Shown here piece after piece: positions 15,940-24,666 of a DNA stretch of 64,000 nucleotides (position 1 is the first letter of the stretch; every line of letters begins with the position of its first letter). Both the position numbers and the translations under genes were made by a program. Origin of the DNA: Streptomyces flavofungini (GTDB lineage Bacteria > Actinomycetota > Actinomycetes > Streptomycetales > Streptomycetaceae). The stretch is taken from the NCBI RefSeq assembly GCF_030388665.1, contig NZ_CP128846.1, forward strand, positions 7,536,001 through 7,600,000, in the 5' to 3' direction. The notes below the pieces were generated by a model that saw only the letters and a program-made list of their open reading frames with translations, did not search any database and had not been told where the DNA came from.

Positions 15940-16814
15940 GCGCCACCGAACTGCTCGCCCGCGGTGAGTTGACCGTGCGCGGGCAGATCCGGGAGGCCTC
16001 CAACGCGGTGCTCTACTGCACGGTCGCCTACGAGGAGCAGAGCGCCGCCTGCGTCTACAAGCCCGTCGCCGGGGAGCGGCCCCTGTGGGACTTCCCCGAC
16101 GGGACCCTCGCGCAGCGGGAGGTCGCCGCGTACGAGGTCTCCGAAGCGCTCGGGTGGGGCCTGGTGCCGCCCACCGTGCTGCGGGACGGCCCCTACGGGG
16201 AGGGGATGGTCCAGCTGTGGGTCGGGCCGGATGCCTCCGGGGAGCCCGGAGAGCCCGGAGAGCCCAGGGAAGCCGCGGAGTCCGCGGAGTCCGCGGACGG
16301 TGCCGACGTCGGGGCTGAGGAGAGCGACGCGGCCGGGCTGCTAGCCCTCGTCGAGGGGGACGAGCCCGGGGAGGGCTGGAAGGCCGTCGGGTACGCCCAG
16401 GTGGGCGAGGGGCGCACGGCGCTGCTCGTGCACGCGGACGACGCCCGGCTGCGGCGGCTCGCCGTCCTCGACGCCGTGATCAACAACGCCGACCGCAAGG
16501 GCGGGCATCTCGTGCTCGGCGACGGCGGGCGCCTCTTCGGCATCGACCACGGGGTCACGTTCAACGTCGAGGACAAGCTGCGGACGCTGCTGTGGGGATG
16601 GGCCGGGGAGAAGCTGCCCGAGGGGGCGGTGGACGCGCTGGGTTCCCTGCGGGACGGCCTGGTGGCGGGGGCGCCGTTGGCCGGGCGGCTGGCGGAGTTG
16701 CTGACCGCCGCGGAGGTCGACGCCGTCCGGGAGCGGGTGGACGCGCTGCTCGCCGCGGGGCGGCATCCGAGTCCTTCGGGGCAGTGGCCGGCCATTCCGT
16801 GGCCGCCGGTGTGA
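15903..16814 (+). CDS. PI3/4-kinase-like protein, SCO1664 family
   Basis: 303 aa, third gene of the trio. It is distantly related to phosphatidylinositol kinases. Seen: ACVYKPVAGERPLWDFP (nucleotide-binding Lys in the YKP strand), NNADRKGGHLV (catalytic-loop-like) and FGIDHGVTFN (metal-binding DHG, as in HipA/PI-kinase folds). An acidic low-complexity insert (EPGEPGEP then AESAESADG) at about 118-140 looks like a surface loop. The overlap with DUF3090 and GGAAGGA before ATG 15903 imply translational coupling. Substrate unknown; proximity to mshC is notable but no mycothiol role is proven. Confidence 0.85.
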   Translation: MPAPERIPAGRVSATELLARGELTVRGQIREASNAVLYCTVAYEEQSAACVYKPVAGERPLWDFPDGTLAQREVAAYEVSEALGWGLVPPTVLRDGPYGEGMVQLWVGPDASGEPGEPGEPREAAESAESADGADVGAEESDAAGLLALVEGDEPGEGWKAVGYAQVGEGRTALLVHADDARLRRLAVLDAVINNADRKGGHLVLGDGGRLFGIDHGVTFNVEDKLRTLLWGWAGEKLPEGAVDALGSLRDGLVAGAPLAGRLAELLTAAEVDAVRERVDALLAAGRHPSPSGQWPAIPWPPV

Positions 16815-16916
16815 GGCCCCGCACCCGCGAGGCGCGGGGGACTGCCCCTGGTGGGGCGTGGGGAAACCTGTCGAAGATCTCGTCGCCCTGGGTCGTATGC
16901 GGAAGGGGCGTCCGGT

Positions 16917-16922
16917 TAGGCT
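16917..16922 (+). promoter_or_regulatory. -10 element of a leaderless start (mshC)
   Basis: TAGGCT ends 6 nt before the mshC ATG and no ribosome site is present, so mshC may be read as a leaderless mRNA independent of the trio. Confidence 0.5.
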
Positions 16923-16928
16923 CAAGAC

Positions 16929-18158
16929 ATGTATGCCTGGCCCGCTTCTGAGGTTCCCGCCCTGCCCGGCAAGGGCCGCGACCTCCGGATCCACGACACC
17001 GCGACCGGTGGCCTCGTCACCCTCGACCCCGGTCCCGTCGCCCGTATCTACGTCTGCGGCATCACGCCGTACGACGCGACCCACATGGGTCACGCGGCGA
17101 CCTACAACGCGTTCGACCTCGTGCAGCGCGTGTGGCTCGACACCAAGCGGCAGGTCCACTACGTGCAGAACGTGACCGACGTGGACGACCCGCTCCTGGA
17201 GCGCGCCAAGCGCGACGGCAAGGACTGGGTCGAACTGGCGCAGGGCGAGACCGCGCTGTTCCGCGAGGACATGACCGCGCTTCGGCTGCTGCCGCCGCGG
17301 CACTACGTCGGAGCCGTCGAGTCGATACCGGGCATCGTGCCGCTGGTCGAGCGGCTGCGGGACCTGGGCGCCGCCTACGACCTCGAGGGCGACATCTACT
17401 TCTCCGTCGAGTCCGACCCGCACTTCGGCGAGGTGTCGGGGCTCGACGCCGCCGCCATGCGCCTGCTGTCCGCCGAGCGCGGCGGCGACCCGGACCGCGC
17501 GGGCAAGAAGAACCCGCTCGACCCGATGCTCTGGATGGCCGCCCGCGACGGCGAGCCGAGCTGGGACGGCGGCTCCCTCGGCCCCGGCCGCCCCGGCTGG
17601 CACATCGAGTGCGTCGCCATCGCCCTCGACCACCTCGGCATGGGCTTCGACATCCAGGGCGGCGGCTCCGACCTGGCCTTCCCGCACCACGAGATGGGCG
17701 CGTCGCACGCGCAGGCGCTGACCGGCGAGCACCCCTTCGCCAAGGCGTACGTGCACGCCGGCATGGTCGCCCTCGACGGCGCCAAGATGTCCAAGTCCAA
17801 GGGCAATCTGGTCTTCGTCTCCCGGCTGCGGCGCGATGGCGTCGACCCCGCCGCCATCCGGCTCGCCCTGCTCGCCCACCACTACCGCGCCGACTGGGAG
17901 TGGACCGACCAGGTGCTCCAGGACGCCGTCGCGCGGCTCGCCCGCTGGCGCGCCGCGGTGTCCCGCCCCGACGGACCGCCCGCCGAGGCCCTGGTCGAGG
18001 AGGTGCGCGAGGCCCTGGCCAACGACCTGGACGCGCCCGCCGCGCTCGCCGCCGTCGACCGCTGGGCCGCCCGTCAGGACGCCGAGGGCGGCACGGACGA
18101 GGGCGCCCCCGGCGTCGTGTCCCGCGCGGTGGACGCACTGCTGGGCGTCGCCCTGTAG
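16929..18158 (+). CDS. mshC: Mycothiol ligase MshC (Cys:GlcN-Ins ligase)
   Basis: 409 aa. Joins cysteine to the glucosaminyl-inositol precursor using ATP, the fourth step of mycothiol synthesis. It derives from class I cysteinyl-tRNA synthetase: zinc-binding Cys43 in YVCGITPYD, the HIGH-like HMGH at 52-55, WHIECVA (zinc Cys), FPHHEMG, and KMSKS at 286-290. It is shorter than CysS and lacks the tRNA-binding C-terminus, which separates the two. Cytosolic. It sits after the phosphomutase/DUF3090/kinase trio and converges on the Gln-rich gene across a strong hairpin. Confidence 0.96.
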   Translation: MYAWPASEVPALPGKGRDLRIHDTATGGLVTLDPGPVARIYVCGITPYDATHMGHAATYNAFDLVQRVWLDTKRQVHYVQNVTDVDDPLLERAKRDGKDWVELAQGETALFREDMTALRLLPPRHYVGAVESIPGIVPLVERLRDLGAAYDLEGDIYFSVESDPHFGEVSGLDAAAMRLLSAERGGDPDRAGKKNPLDPMLWMAARDGEPSWDGGSLGPGRPGWHIECVAIALDHLGMGFDIQGGGSDLAFPHHEMGASHAQALTGEHPFAKAYVHAGMVALDGAKMSKSKGNLVFVSRLRRDGVDPAAIRLALLAHHYRADWEWTDQVLQDAVARLARWRAAVSRPDGPPAEALVEEVREALANDLDAPAALAAVDRWAARQDAEGGTDEGAPGVVSRAVDALLGVAL

Positions 18159-18177
18159 GGACGCGGACGTACCCGAG

Positions 18178-18210
18178 CGGCGCCGGACGGGTAGCCTCCG
18201 TCCGGCGCCG
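18178..18210. terminator. Bidirectional terminator between mshC and the Gln-rich gene
   Basis: A 13-bp perfect GC-rich stem (18178-18190 with 18198-18210) and a 7-nt loop lie between two convergent genes. Confidence 0.75.
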
Positions 18211-18232
18211 CGGTCCCGTCACCGGGTGTGGA

Positions 18233-18925
18233 TCACCGGGTGATCACGATCGCGAGCAGCAGCCCGGGGTTGTTCGTGTCGTAGTAGCCGATCACCGGCT
18301 GCCCGTACGCGAAGGCTTCCTGGACCTGGTCGCGGGTGCGGTCGTCGGGGTTCACGTAGACGCGCCACTCGCCGTCCACGTGCAGGTACAGCAGTGAGGC
18401 CTGGCCCGGGAGCGGCTGGACGACGTCCCAGAAGCTCTGGGCGACGGCACCCGCGAGGGCCTGCGTCGAGATCGCGGGCGCCTGCGCCTGCGGGACCTGC
18501 TGCTGGCCGAGCTGCTGCAGCAGTTGCTGGAACGGCTGCTGCTGGCCGAGCTGTTGCATCTGCTGGCGCAGGTGCTGCGGGATCTGCTGCTGCATCTGCT
18601 GGGGGAACTGCTGCTGGCCGGGGATCTGCTGCCCGTACTGGCGCTGCTGGCCGATCTGGCCCTGCTGGCCGATCTGACCCTGCTGACCGATCTGGCCCTG
18701 CTGGCCGATCTGACCGATCTGGCCGGGCTGCGGCGGCGCGGTGCTCGGGCCCTGCTGGCCGTGCTGCTGCTGGCCGTACTGCTGGCCGTACTGCTGGCCG
18801 AACGGCTGCTGCTGGCCGAGCTGTTCGGGGCCGTAGCTCTGCTGCCCCTGCTGCCCGAACTGCTGTGGGCCGTACTGCTGGCCCTGCTGCTGGCCCAGTT
18901 GACTCATTTGCGGGATGGTGCTCAT
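18233..18925 (-). CDS. Gln-rich protein with a C-terminal module shared with the neighbouring peptidase
   Basis: 230 aa, cytosolic, unrecognised. Residues 1-~145 are a low-complexity tail of Gln/Gly/Pro/Tyr (GQQ, QYGQQ and repeated GQIGQQ), likely disordered and possibly self-associating. The last ~70 residues look folded. The final ~50 (LHVDGEWRVYVNP then TRDQVQEAFA and AIVITR) align with the last ~50 of the S8 peptidase encoded just upstream on the same strand. ATG at 18925 (MSTIPQMSQLG) is used, with AAGGTGA upstream. From memory this gene and the peptidase are absent between mshC and the PAC2 gene in S. coelicolor, so they may be an insertion. Confidence 0.75.
   Translation of the reverse strand: MSTIPQMSQLGQQQGQQYGPQQFGQQGQQSYGPEQLGQQQPFGQQYGQQYGQQQHGQQGPSTAPPQPGQIGQIGQQGQIGQQGQIGQQGQIGQQRQYGQQIPGQQQFPQQMQQQIPQHLRQQMQQLGQQQPFQQLLQQLGQQQVPQAQAPAISTQALAGAVAQSFWDVVQPLPGQASLLYLHVDGEWRVYVNPDDRTRDQVQEAFAYGQPVIGYYDTNNPGLLLAIVITR
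18647..18724 (-). repeat. Degenerate 18-bp tandem repeats coding for GQIGQQ
   Basis: About four 18-bp units, differing at one or two bases, encode successive GQIGQQ hexapeptides within the Gln-rich tail. They suggest expansion by slippage. Confidence 0.65.
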
Positions 18926-18997
18926 GCGGGTGTCACCTTCCGTCAATGGTCGGTCCGTTGATGTGGTGCGGTGGTGCTTCTCGTCGCGTGCCGCGGT

Positions 18998-20752
18998 TCA
19001 GCCGGTGACGACCAGGCCGACGACCTCGTCGTCCGAGAACCAGACACGCACGTCCGGTGATTCCCCGGCGAAGGCGGAGTGCACCGCCTGGCGGGTCTCG
19101 GGGGAGGGGTTGTTCAGGTTCCGCCACTGCCCGGCCACGAAGAGCCTGAGGCGCGGCGGGAGTTCGGGCGGATACGGGATCAGCTCGTCCCAGTAGCGCT
19201 CGGCGAGGCCGGAGCCCACCCTCGCGGGAAGCAGCTTGGTGACCGCCGCCTTGATGTCGGGGCGGTTGCCGATCCGCTGGGACGCCGGGCGGCCGGGCCC
19301 GTCCTGCTGCGGCGACCCGGTGGCCCGCAGCACGGCGCGTGCGCGGGCGGACGTCATCGGTTGCTGGTCCGCAGCCTTGAGGACGCCCTGGAGCGCGGCG
19401 ACGGCGCCGACGACGATCGGGGACGCCGACGAGGTGCCGGAGAACGTGTCCGTGTACCAGGCGATCTCGTCCACGCCGCCCTGGAGGTCGCCCGGCTGGT
19501 TCCAGAAGCCGCCGGTCGTCGTGGTCTCACGGCCCCAGCCCTGCGCGTCCAGGCGCGCGCCGTAGTTGGAGAACCCCAGGCGCGAGCGGTCCGGGCCGTG
19601 GTCACGGCCGTGCGTGCCGGGGGGCGGCGCGCCCGCGCCGACCAGGACGGCCTCGGACGAGGGGTTGGACGGGTTGAAGGGGTTGCGCCACCAGGACGGG
19701 AACTCGTCCGGACGCCGCTCGTACACCGCGTCGTCCAGGGACTCCGCGCCGTTGCCCGCCGCGCCGACGACGACGATGCCCTTGGCCGTGGCGTAGCGGA
19801 CCGCGGCGAAGTCGTCCGGCCACCACTCGATGGCGATGTAGCCCTTCTGGTCGTCGCGGGCCTCGAAGTCGAACTTCGGGCCCGGGCGGTGCAGTTCTAT
19901 GAGGATGATGTCGCCCGGCGCGAGCCGGTCCGCCGCGGCGTGGATCGTCGCCGCCGTGCCCGCCGGGGTGAACGAGGCGACCGCGGTCACGGCGTCCGGC
20001 ACGATGCCGGTGACACCGATGGCGTTGCGGTCGGCGCCGATGACACCGATCACGGCCGTGCCGTGGTTGCGCCAGGCAAGGTCCTGGATGGGGGTGCCGA
20101 TCACCACGCCCGCGAGCTTCGCCGACAGGTCCTCGTGGCTCAGCTGCCAGGCGCCCTCGATGTCGATGACGGTCACCCCGTCACCGCCGCCGCCCAGGCG
20201 CTGCCAGGCCCAGTACGCGTCGACGCCCTCCGGCGCGGGGCGCAGATAGCCCTGGCGGCCGCTGAAGTCCGGCGTCGCCGGCATCCCCTCCTTGCGGCGC
20301 CGCTCCTCGTCCGGCTCGCTCGCGCCGACCTGCTGCCCGACGGGCCCGAGCGCGGCCGGCACGGCGCCCGGCTTCACGTACGCCGTCTCGATCCCGGGCA
20401 GCGCCGCCATCCGCGCGCGCAGCTCCTGGGCGCGATCCCCGCCCCCGCGCACCCGGTAGAACAGCGCCAGGTCGGGCACCTCGCCCTGGGCGTCGGGGGC
20501 CGCCGCCCGCAGCCGGTCCTCGCTGCCGAACAGCGGCTCCAGGGTGAGTTGTTCGTCGCTGAGGAACATGTTCAGGGCCGACACGTCGGAGCCCGACGCC
20601 GAGCGGACGCCCTGCTCCTGGGCACGCAGCCGGGCCTCCGGCCGGGCGACGACGATCAGTTCCGCATCGGCGGCCCGATACGTGAACCCCATTCCGTCGG
20701 GTCCGGGGCCACTGCCCCCGGGGTCGCTGCCCCGCTGCACCTGGTCGGTCAT
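18998..20752 (-). CDS. S8 (subtilisin-like) serine peptidase, intracellular
   Basis: 584 aa. The triad is intact: Asp197 (VTVIDIEG), His230 (RNHGTAVIG) and Ser441 (SGTSSASP), with oxyanion Asn334 in AAGN. Residues ~20-135 form an N-terminal domain (LALFYRVRGGG ... GIETAYVKPGA) that could act as an I9-like intramolecular inhibitor. There is no signal peptide, unusual for secreted subtilases, so action in the cytosol is likely. The C-terminal ~50 residues (LFVAGQWRNLNNP ... TRQAVHSAFA ... GLVVTG) match the C-terminus of the downstream Gln-rich protein. The two genes are on the same strand, 72 bp apart. Target unknown; processing or co-recruitment with the Gln-rich partner is inferred. Confidence 0.85.
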   Translation of the reverse strand: MTDQVQRGSDPGGSGPGPDGMGFTYRAADAELIVVARPEARLRAQEQGVRSASGSDVSALNMFLSDEQLTLEPLFGSEDRLRAAAPDAQGEVPDLALFYRVRGGGDRAQELRARMAALPGIETAYVKPGAVPAALGPVGQQVGASEPDEERRRKEGMPATPDFSGRQGYLRPAPEGVDAYWAWQRLGGGGDGVTVIDIEGAWQLSHEDLSAKLAGVVIGTPIQDLAWRNHGTAVIGVIGADRNAIGVTGIVPDAVTAVASFTPAGTAATIHAAADRLAPGDIILIELHRPGPKFDFEARDDQKGYIAIEWWPDDFAAVRYATAKGIVVVGAAGNGAESLDDAVYERRPDEFPSWWRNPFNPSNPSSEAVLVGAGAPPPGTHGRDHGPDRSRLGFSNYGARLDAQGWGRETTTTGGFWNQPGDLQGGVDEIAWYTDTFSGTSSASPIVVGAVAALQGVLKAADQQPMTSARARAVLRATGSPQQDGPGRPASQRIGNRPDIKAAVTKLLPARVGSGLAERYWDELIPYPPELPPRLRLFVAGQWRNLNNPSPETRQAVHSAFAGESPDVRVWFSDDEVVGLVVTG

Positions 20753-20973
20753 CGCTTCACCGCTCCCTTCGGTTACCGCGCCCCGCCTGCCTTCCGGTCG
20801 CCGCCTACCCTGCTACCGCCGGGCCCGCCCGTCCAGACCACTTTCACCCAACAGGGTTTGAAGGGAAGTTGAGTTGGGAACAGTGCGCATTTCATCAACA
20901 AACTCGTGTCACGTCCGATACCGGCCAAATGCGTGCGTGACGGCTGTGACCTCCTGGGCCGTGGGCAACGAGA

Positions 20974-21003
20974 AGGGGCGGCACCCACACGGGTGCCGCC
21001 CCT
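20974..21003. terminator. Terminator downstream of the PAC2 gene
   Basis: A 13-bp perfect stem (20974-20986 with 20991-21003) and an ACAC loop lie 20 bp past the PAC2 stop. The rest of 20753-20973 is AT-richer and has no gene; it probably carries the promoter of the S8 peptidase. Confidence 0.75.
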
Positions 21004-21023
21004 GGAACGTGCCGTCGACCGTC

Positions 21024-22202
21024 TCAGTCCTCGGAGGAATCCTCTGACGAGGAATCGTCTTCCTTGGCGCGGCCGGGCTTCTCGCGGCGGCCCTCGCTCC
21101 GCCCGCCGTCATCCGTGCCGCCGCCGGAGCCACTGGATTTCGTGGATTCGGCGGTGTCGGATTCCTGGCTTGACTCGGCCGGTTCGCCCTTGGCGTCCGC
21201 CGCGGGCTCCGGGCGCGGCTGCGGCTTCGGCGGCCGCGTGCGCTCGCTCGGCGTGTCCCGCAGGTACGCCGCCCCGTCGCCGCCGTCCGTGGCGTGCCCG
21301 CCGACCTGCCCGGTCCCGCCGACCTGCCCGGTCCCGGCGACGGGACCGGGGCCGGGGCCGCCGCCGTCGCGCCGCCGCAGATACCGCTCGAACTCCCGTG
21401 CGATGGCCTCGCCGGACGCCTCGGGCAGCTCCGCGGTGTCCCGTGCCTCCTCCAGGGACTGGACGTACTCGGCGACCTCGCTGTCCTCGGCGGCGAGCTG
21501 GTCGACGCCCAGCTGCCAGGCGCGCGCGTCCTCCGTCAGCTCACCGAGGGGGATCCTGAGGTCGATCAGGTCCTCCAGGCGGTTGAGGAGGGCGAGCGTC
21601 GCCTTCGGGTTCGGCGGCTGCGAGACGTAGTGCGGGACGGCCGCCCACAGGCTGACCGCGGGGACGCCCGCGTGCGTGCACGCCTCCTGGAGGATGCCGA
21701 CGATGCCCGTCGGGCCCTCGTACTTGGTCTCCTCCAGGTCCATGGTGCGCGCCAGGTCCGGGTCGGACGTGACGCCGCTGACCGGGACCGGGCGGGTGTG
21801 CGGGGTGTCGCCGAGCAGCGCACCCATGATCACGACCAGCTCCACGCCCAGCTCGTGGGCGAAGCCGAGCAGCTCGTTGCAGAACGAACGCCAGCGCATG
21901 GACGGCTCTATGCCCCGCACCAGGACGAGGTCGCGCGGCTTGTCGCCGCCGACGCGGACCACCGAGAGCCGGGTCGTCGGCCACGTGATCTTGCGCACTC
22001 CGCCGTCCAGCCACACCGTGGGCCGGTTGACCTGGAAGTCGTAGTAGTCCTCGGCGTCCAGCGCCGCGAACACCTCGCCCTTCCACTCCTTGTCGAGATG
22101 CGCGACCGCGGTGGAGGCGGCGTCGCCGGCGTCGTTCCAGCCCTCGAACGCGGCCACCATGACCGGGTCGATCAGCTCGGGTACCCCCTCGAGCTCGATC
22201 AC
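21024..22202 (-). CDS. parJ: PAC2 family protein (ParJ/ASP2 type)
   Basis: 392 aa. Residues 1-~285 are a PAC2/DUF75 domain (start MIELEGVPELIDPVMVAAFEGWNDAGDAA; VVIMGALLGDTPHTRPVP; GPTGIVGILQEA). The tail (~290-392) is low-complexity Gly/Pro/Ser with an acidic end (DDSSSEDSSED). The family is named for eukaryotic proteasome assembly chaperone 2 and is an actinobacterial signature. From memory, S. coelicolor SCO1662 (ParJ) is this type and tunes ParA polymerisation during sporulation septation; the symbol rests on that recollection and synteny next to glpD/mshC. GGAAGGAGG precedes the GTG start by 5 nt. Confidence 0.8.
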   Translation of the reverse strand: MIELEGVPELIDPVMVAAFEGWNDAGDAASTAVAHLDKEWKGEVFAALDAEDYYDFQVNRPTVWLDGGVRKITWPTTRLSVVRVGGDKPRDLVLVRGIEPSMRWRSFCNELLGFAHELGVELVVIMGALLGDTPHTRPVPVSGVTSDPDLARTMDLEETKYEGPTGIVGILQEACTHAGVPAVSLWAAVPHYVSQPPNPKATLALLNRLEDLIDLRIPLGELTEDARAWQLGVDQLAAEDSEVAEYVQSLEEARDTAELPEASGEAIAREFERYLRRRDGGGPGPGPVAGTGQVGGTGQVGGHATDGGDGAAYLRDTPSERTRPPKPQPRPEPAADAKGEPAESSQESDTAESTKSSGSGGGTDDGGRSEGRREKPGRAKEDDSSSEDSSED

Positions 22203-22331
22203 CCAGGCCTCCTTCCGACGTTCTCCTCTAAGTACGCCCCAACCTTACGGCGTCCCGCGGGGCCGTCCGCAGCCCCCCGACGGTGCCGAGTGCCGGATCA
22301 CTGCCCAGGTCAATCGCCCCTCACGCATGAC

Positions 22332-23003
22332 TCACAGAGTGGAGCGGAGCCACTGCTCCACGCTCGCGACGTGCACCGTGGCCCAGGACCTGGCCGCCTC
22401 GGCGTCCCGGTCGCGCAGCGCCGCGAGGATCGCCCGGTGTTCGTGCAGGGTGCGGCTGACCGCGTCCTCCTGGGTCAGACCGCGCCAGACGCGGGCCCGT
22501 GTGGTCGGCCCGGACAGGCCGTCGAGGAGGGAGCAGAGCACCGAGTTCCCGGACGACTGCACGATGCCGCGGTGGAACTCCAGGTCGCAGGCCACCAGCT
22601 CCTCCACGCTCGGCGCGGTGCCGAGCGCGTCCAACTGGGCGGTGAGCGTGTCCAGTTCGGCCTCGCTGATGCGGGTGGCGGCCATGGCCGTGGCGGCGGG
22701 CTCCAGGATCCGGCGCACGGCGAGGAATTCGAGGACGGTGTCGTCGCGGTGGAAGTCCACGACGAAGCTCAGCGCCTCCAGGAGCAACTGCGGGTCCAGG
22801 CTGGTGACGTACGTCCCGTCGCCCTGGCGCACGTCCAGGATGCGGATCAGGGAGAGCGCCCGCACCGCCTCGCGCAGCGAGTTGCGGGAGAGCCCGAGCT
22901 CCGCGGCCAGTTCGCTCTCCTTGGGCAGCCGGTCGCCGGGGCGCAGCGCGCCGGAGACGATCATGCCCTTGATCTTTTCGATGGCCTCGTCCGTGACAGC
23001 CAT
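22332..23003 (-). CDS. GntR/FadR-family (FCD) transcriptional regulator
   Basis: 223 aa. An N-terminal winged helix-turn-helix (~8-72: GDRLPKESELAAELGLSRNSLREAVRAL ... QGDGTYVTS motif pieces) is followed by an FCD ligand-binding domain (~85-215) with metal-type residues in DLEFHRGIV and LHEHRAIL. FCD regulators usually respond to small carboxylates or sugar acids. It ends the block of minus-strand genes coming from the nucleoside phosphorylase and may regulate that operon or only itself. GAGGT lies 4 nt upstream of the ATG. The unusual 237-bp upstream region holds tandem repeats and a palindrome. Confidence 0.88.
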   Translation of the reverse strand: MAVTDEAIEKIKGMIVSGALRPGDRLPKESELAAELGLSRNSLREAVRALSLIRILDVRQGDGTYVTSLDPQLLLEALSFVVDFHRDDTVLEFLAVRRILEPAATAMAATRISEAELDTLTAQLDALGTAPSVEELVACDLEFHRGIVQSSGNSVLCSLLDGLSGPTTRARVWRGLTQEDAVSRTLHEHRAILAALRDRDAEAARSWATVHVASVEQWLRSTL

Positions 23004-23103
23004 GGGGACCTCGCCTCGGTGTGCTCAGTGTGCGGACCAGTGGGGACAGACAGCGACGGACACCGACTGACGGCGTCAGGCAGCAACAGGCAGCGTCAGA
23101 CGG

Positions 23104-23170
23104 CACCAGTCGCACCAGTCGCACCAGTCGCACCAGACGGCATCAGACCGCATCAGACGGCATCAGACAG
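23104..23170. repeat. Tandem 9- and 10-bp repeats upstream of the GntR gene
   Basis: Three copies of CACCAGTCG (23104-23130) run into four 10-bp variants of CATCAGACGG (23131-23170). They are direct repeats, not inverted, and lie about 100-170 bp upstream of the regulator start. No palindromic spacers, so not a CRISPR. Confidence 0.8.
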
Positions 23171-23183
23171 AATGAGACTGAAA

Positions 23184-23200
23184 GAGACATCCGATGTATC
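23184..23200. promoter_or_regulatory. Candidate GntR/FadR operator
   Basis: GAGACATC-C-GATGTATC is a 17-bp palindrome with 7 of 8 arm positions matched, the size and form expected for FCD-type regulators. It lies ~180 bp upstream of the GntR gene start, in a locally AT-richer patch that may contain the promoter. Confidence 0.45.
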
Positions 23201-23240
23201 AGCTCATTATGTCCTCTGCGGTCGCCGCTGAGCAGGGGGT

Positions 23241-23985
23241 TCAGCCGAAGCGTTCGATCCTGATCCGGTCCACCGGCTGGCCGCCGTCCACCAGGAGCCG
23301 CGAGGCGTGCTCGGCGAAGCCGTTGGACCCGCAGACGTACGCCTCCCAGCCGCCCTCGGGCTGCCCGGCGCCGAGGTACGGCGCCAAGTGCCCGGCGTGC
23401 AGGCGGCCTTCGGCGCGGGTGAGGACGGCCGTGGTCTCGTCGCCGTACTCGTCCGCGTAGATCAGGTCCGCGCGGGTGCGCGCCGAGACGATGAGCCGCA
23501 GGGGCACGGTCAGGCCCGCGCGGCGGTGGTGGCGGATCATCGACATCAGCGGTACGACGCCGGATCCCGCGCCGAGCAGCAGCGCGGGCCGGTCGCCGGG
23601 CCAGGCGAAGAATCCGGACAGCGGGCCGCGCACCTCCACCAGGTCGCCCACCTGGGCCACGGTGTGCAGGTGCCCGGACACCTCGCCGCCCGGCGCGTGG
23701 TCCAGGGTCAGCTCGATCTCGCCGCTGTCGTCGGGCGCGGAGGCCAGGGAGTAGTGGCGCTGGGCGACATAGCCGTCCGGCGCGGTGAGCCGCAGCATCA
23801 GGTGCTGGCCGGGCAGGTGGCCCTGCCAGTCGGGCACCTTGAGCCGGAACGTCGACGCGGCGGGCGTCTCCCGGCGGATCTGAGTGATCAGGGCCTGCTG
23901 CCAGACGGAGGCCGAGCGGCTGCTCACGGAGATGCGGCCGGGCACGGCGAACGCGGTCGGGGGGACGAAGGGGGTGTCCATGGGC

Positions 23986-23993
<8 letters not shown>
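23241..23993 (-). CDS. Ferredoxin-NADP reductase-like flavoprotein
   Basis: 250 aa. An FAD-binding beta-barrel (~30-130) has the RHYSLAS motif (RxYS) and an NAD(P)-binding domain (~135-245) has GAGSGVVPLMSM and a C-terminal YVCGSNGF. There is no 2Fe-2S domain, so electrons must pass to a separate partner. The start overlaps the stop of the Mo-oxidoreductase gene by 8 bp, a pairing widespread in actinobacteria where this reductase is thought to serve the sulfite-oxidase-like enzyme. Cytosolic. Last enzyme gene of the operon. Confidence 0.85.

Positions 23994-24662
<669 letters not shown>

Positions 24663-24666
<4 letters not shown>

Noticed and set aside
18233..18925. Assigning ParJ (SCO1662) to the Gln-rich gene next to mshC
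   Set aside because: ParJ is described as an actinobacterial signature protein of the PAC2 superfamily, which fits the 21024-22202 product. The Gln-rich protein has no such domain.
23104..23170. CRISPR array upstream of the GntR gene
   Set aside because: The units are only 9-10 bp, contiguous, without spacers, and no cas genes are present.
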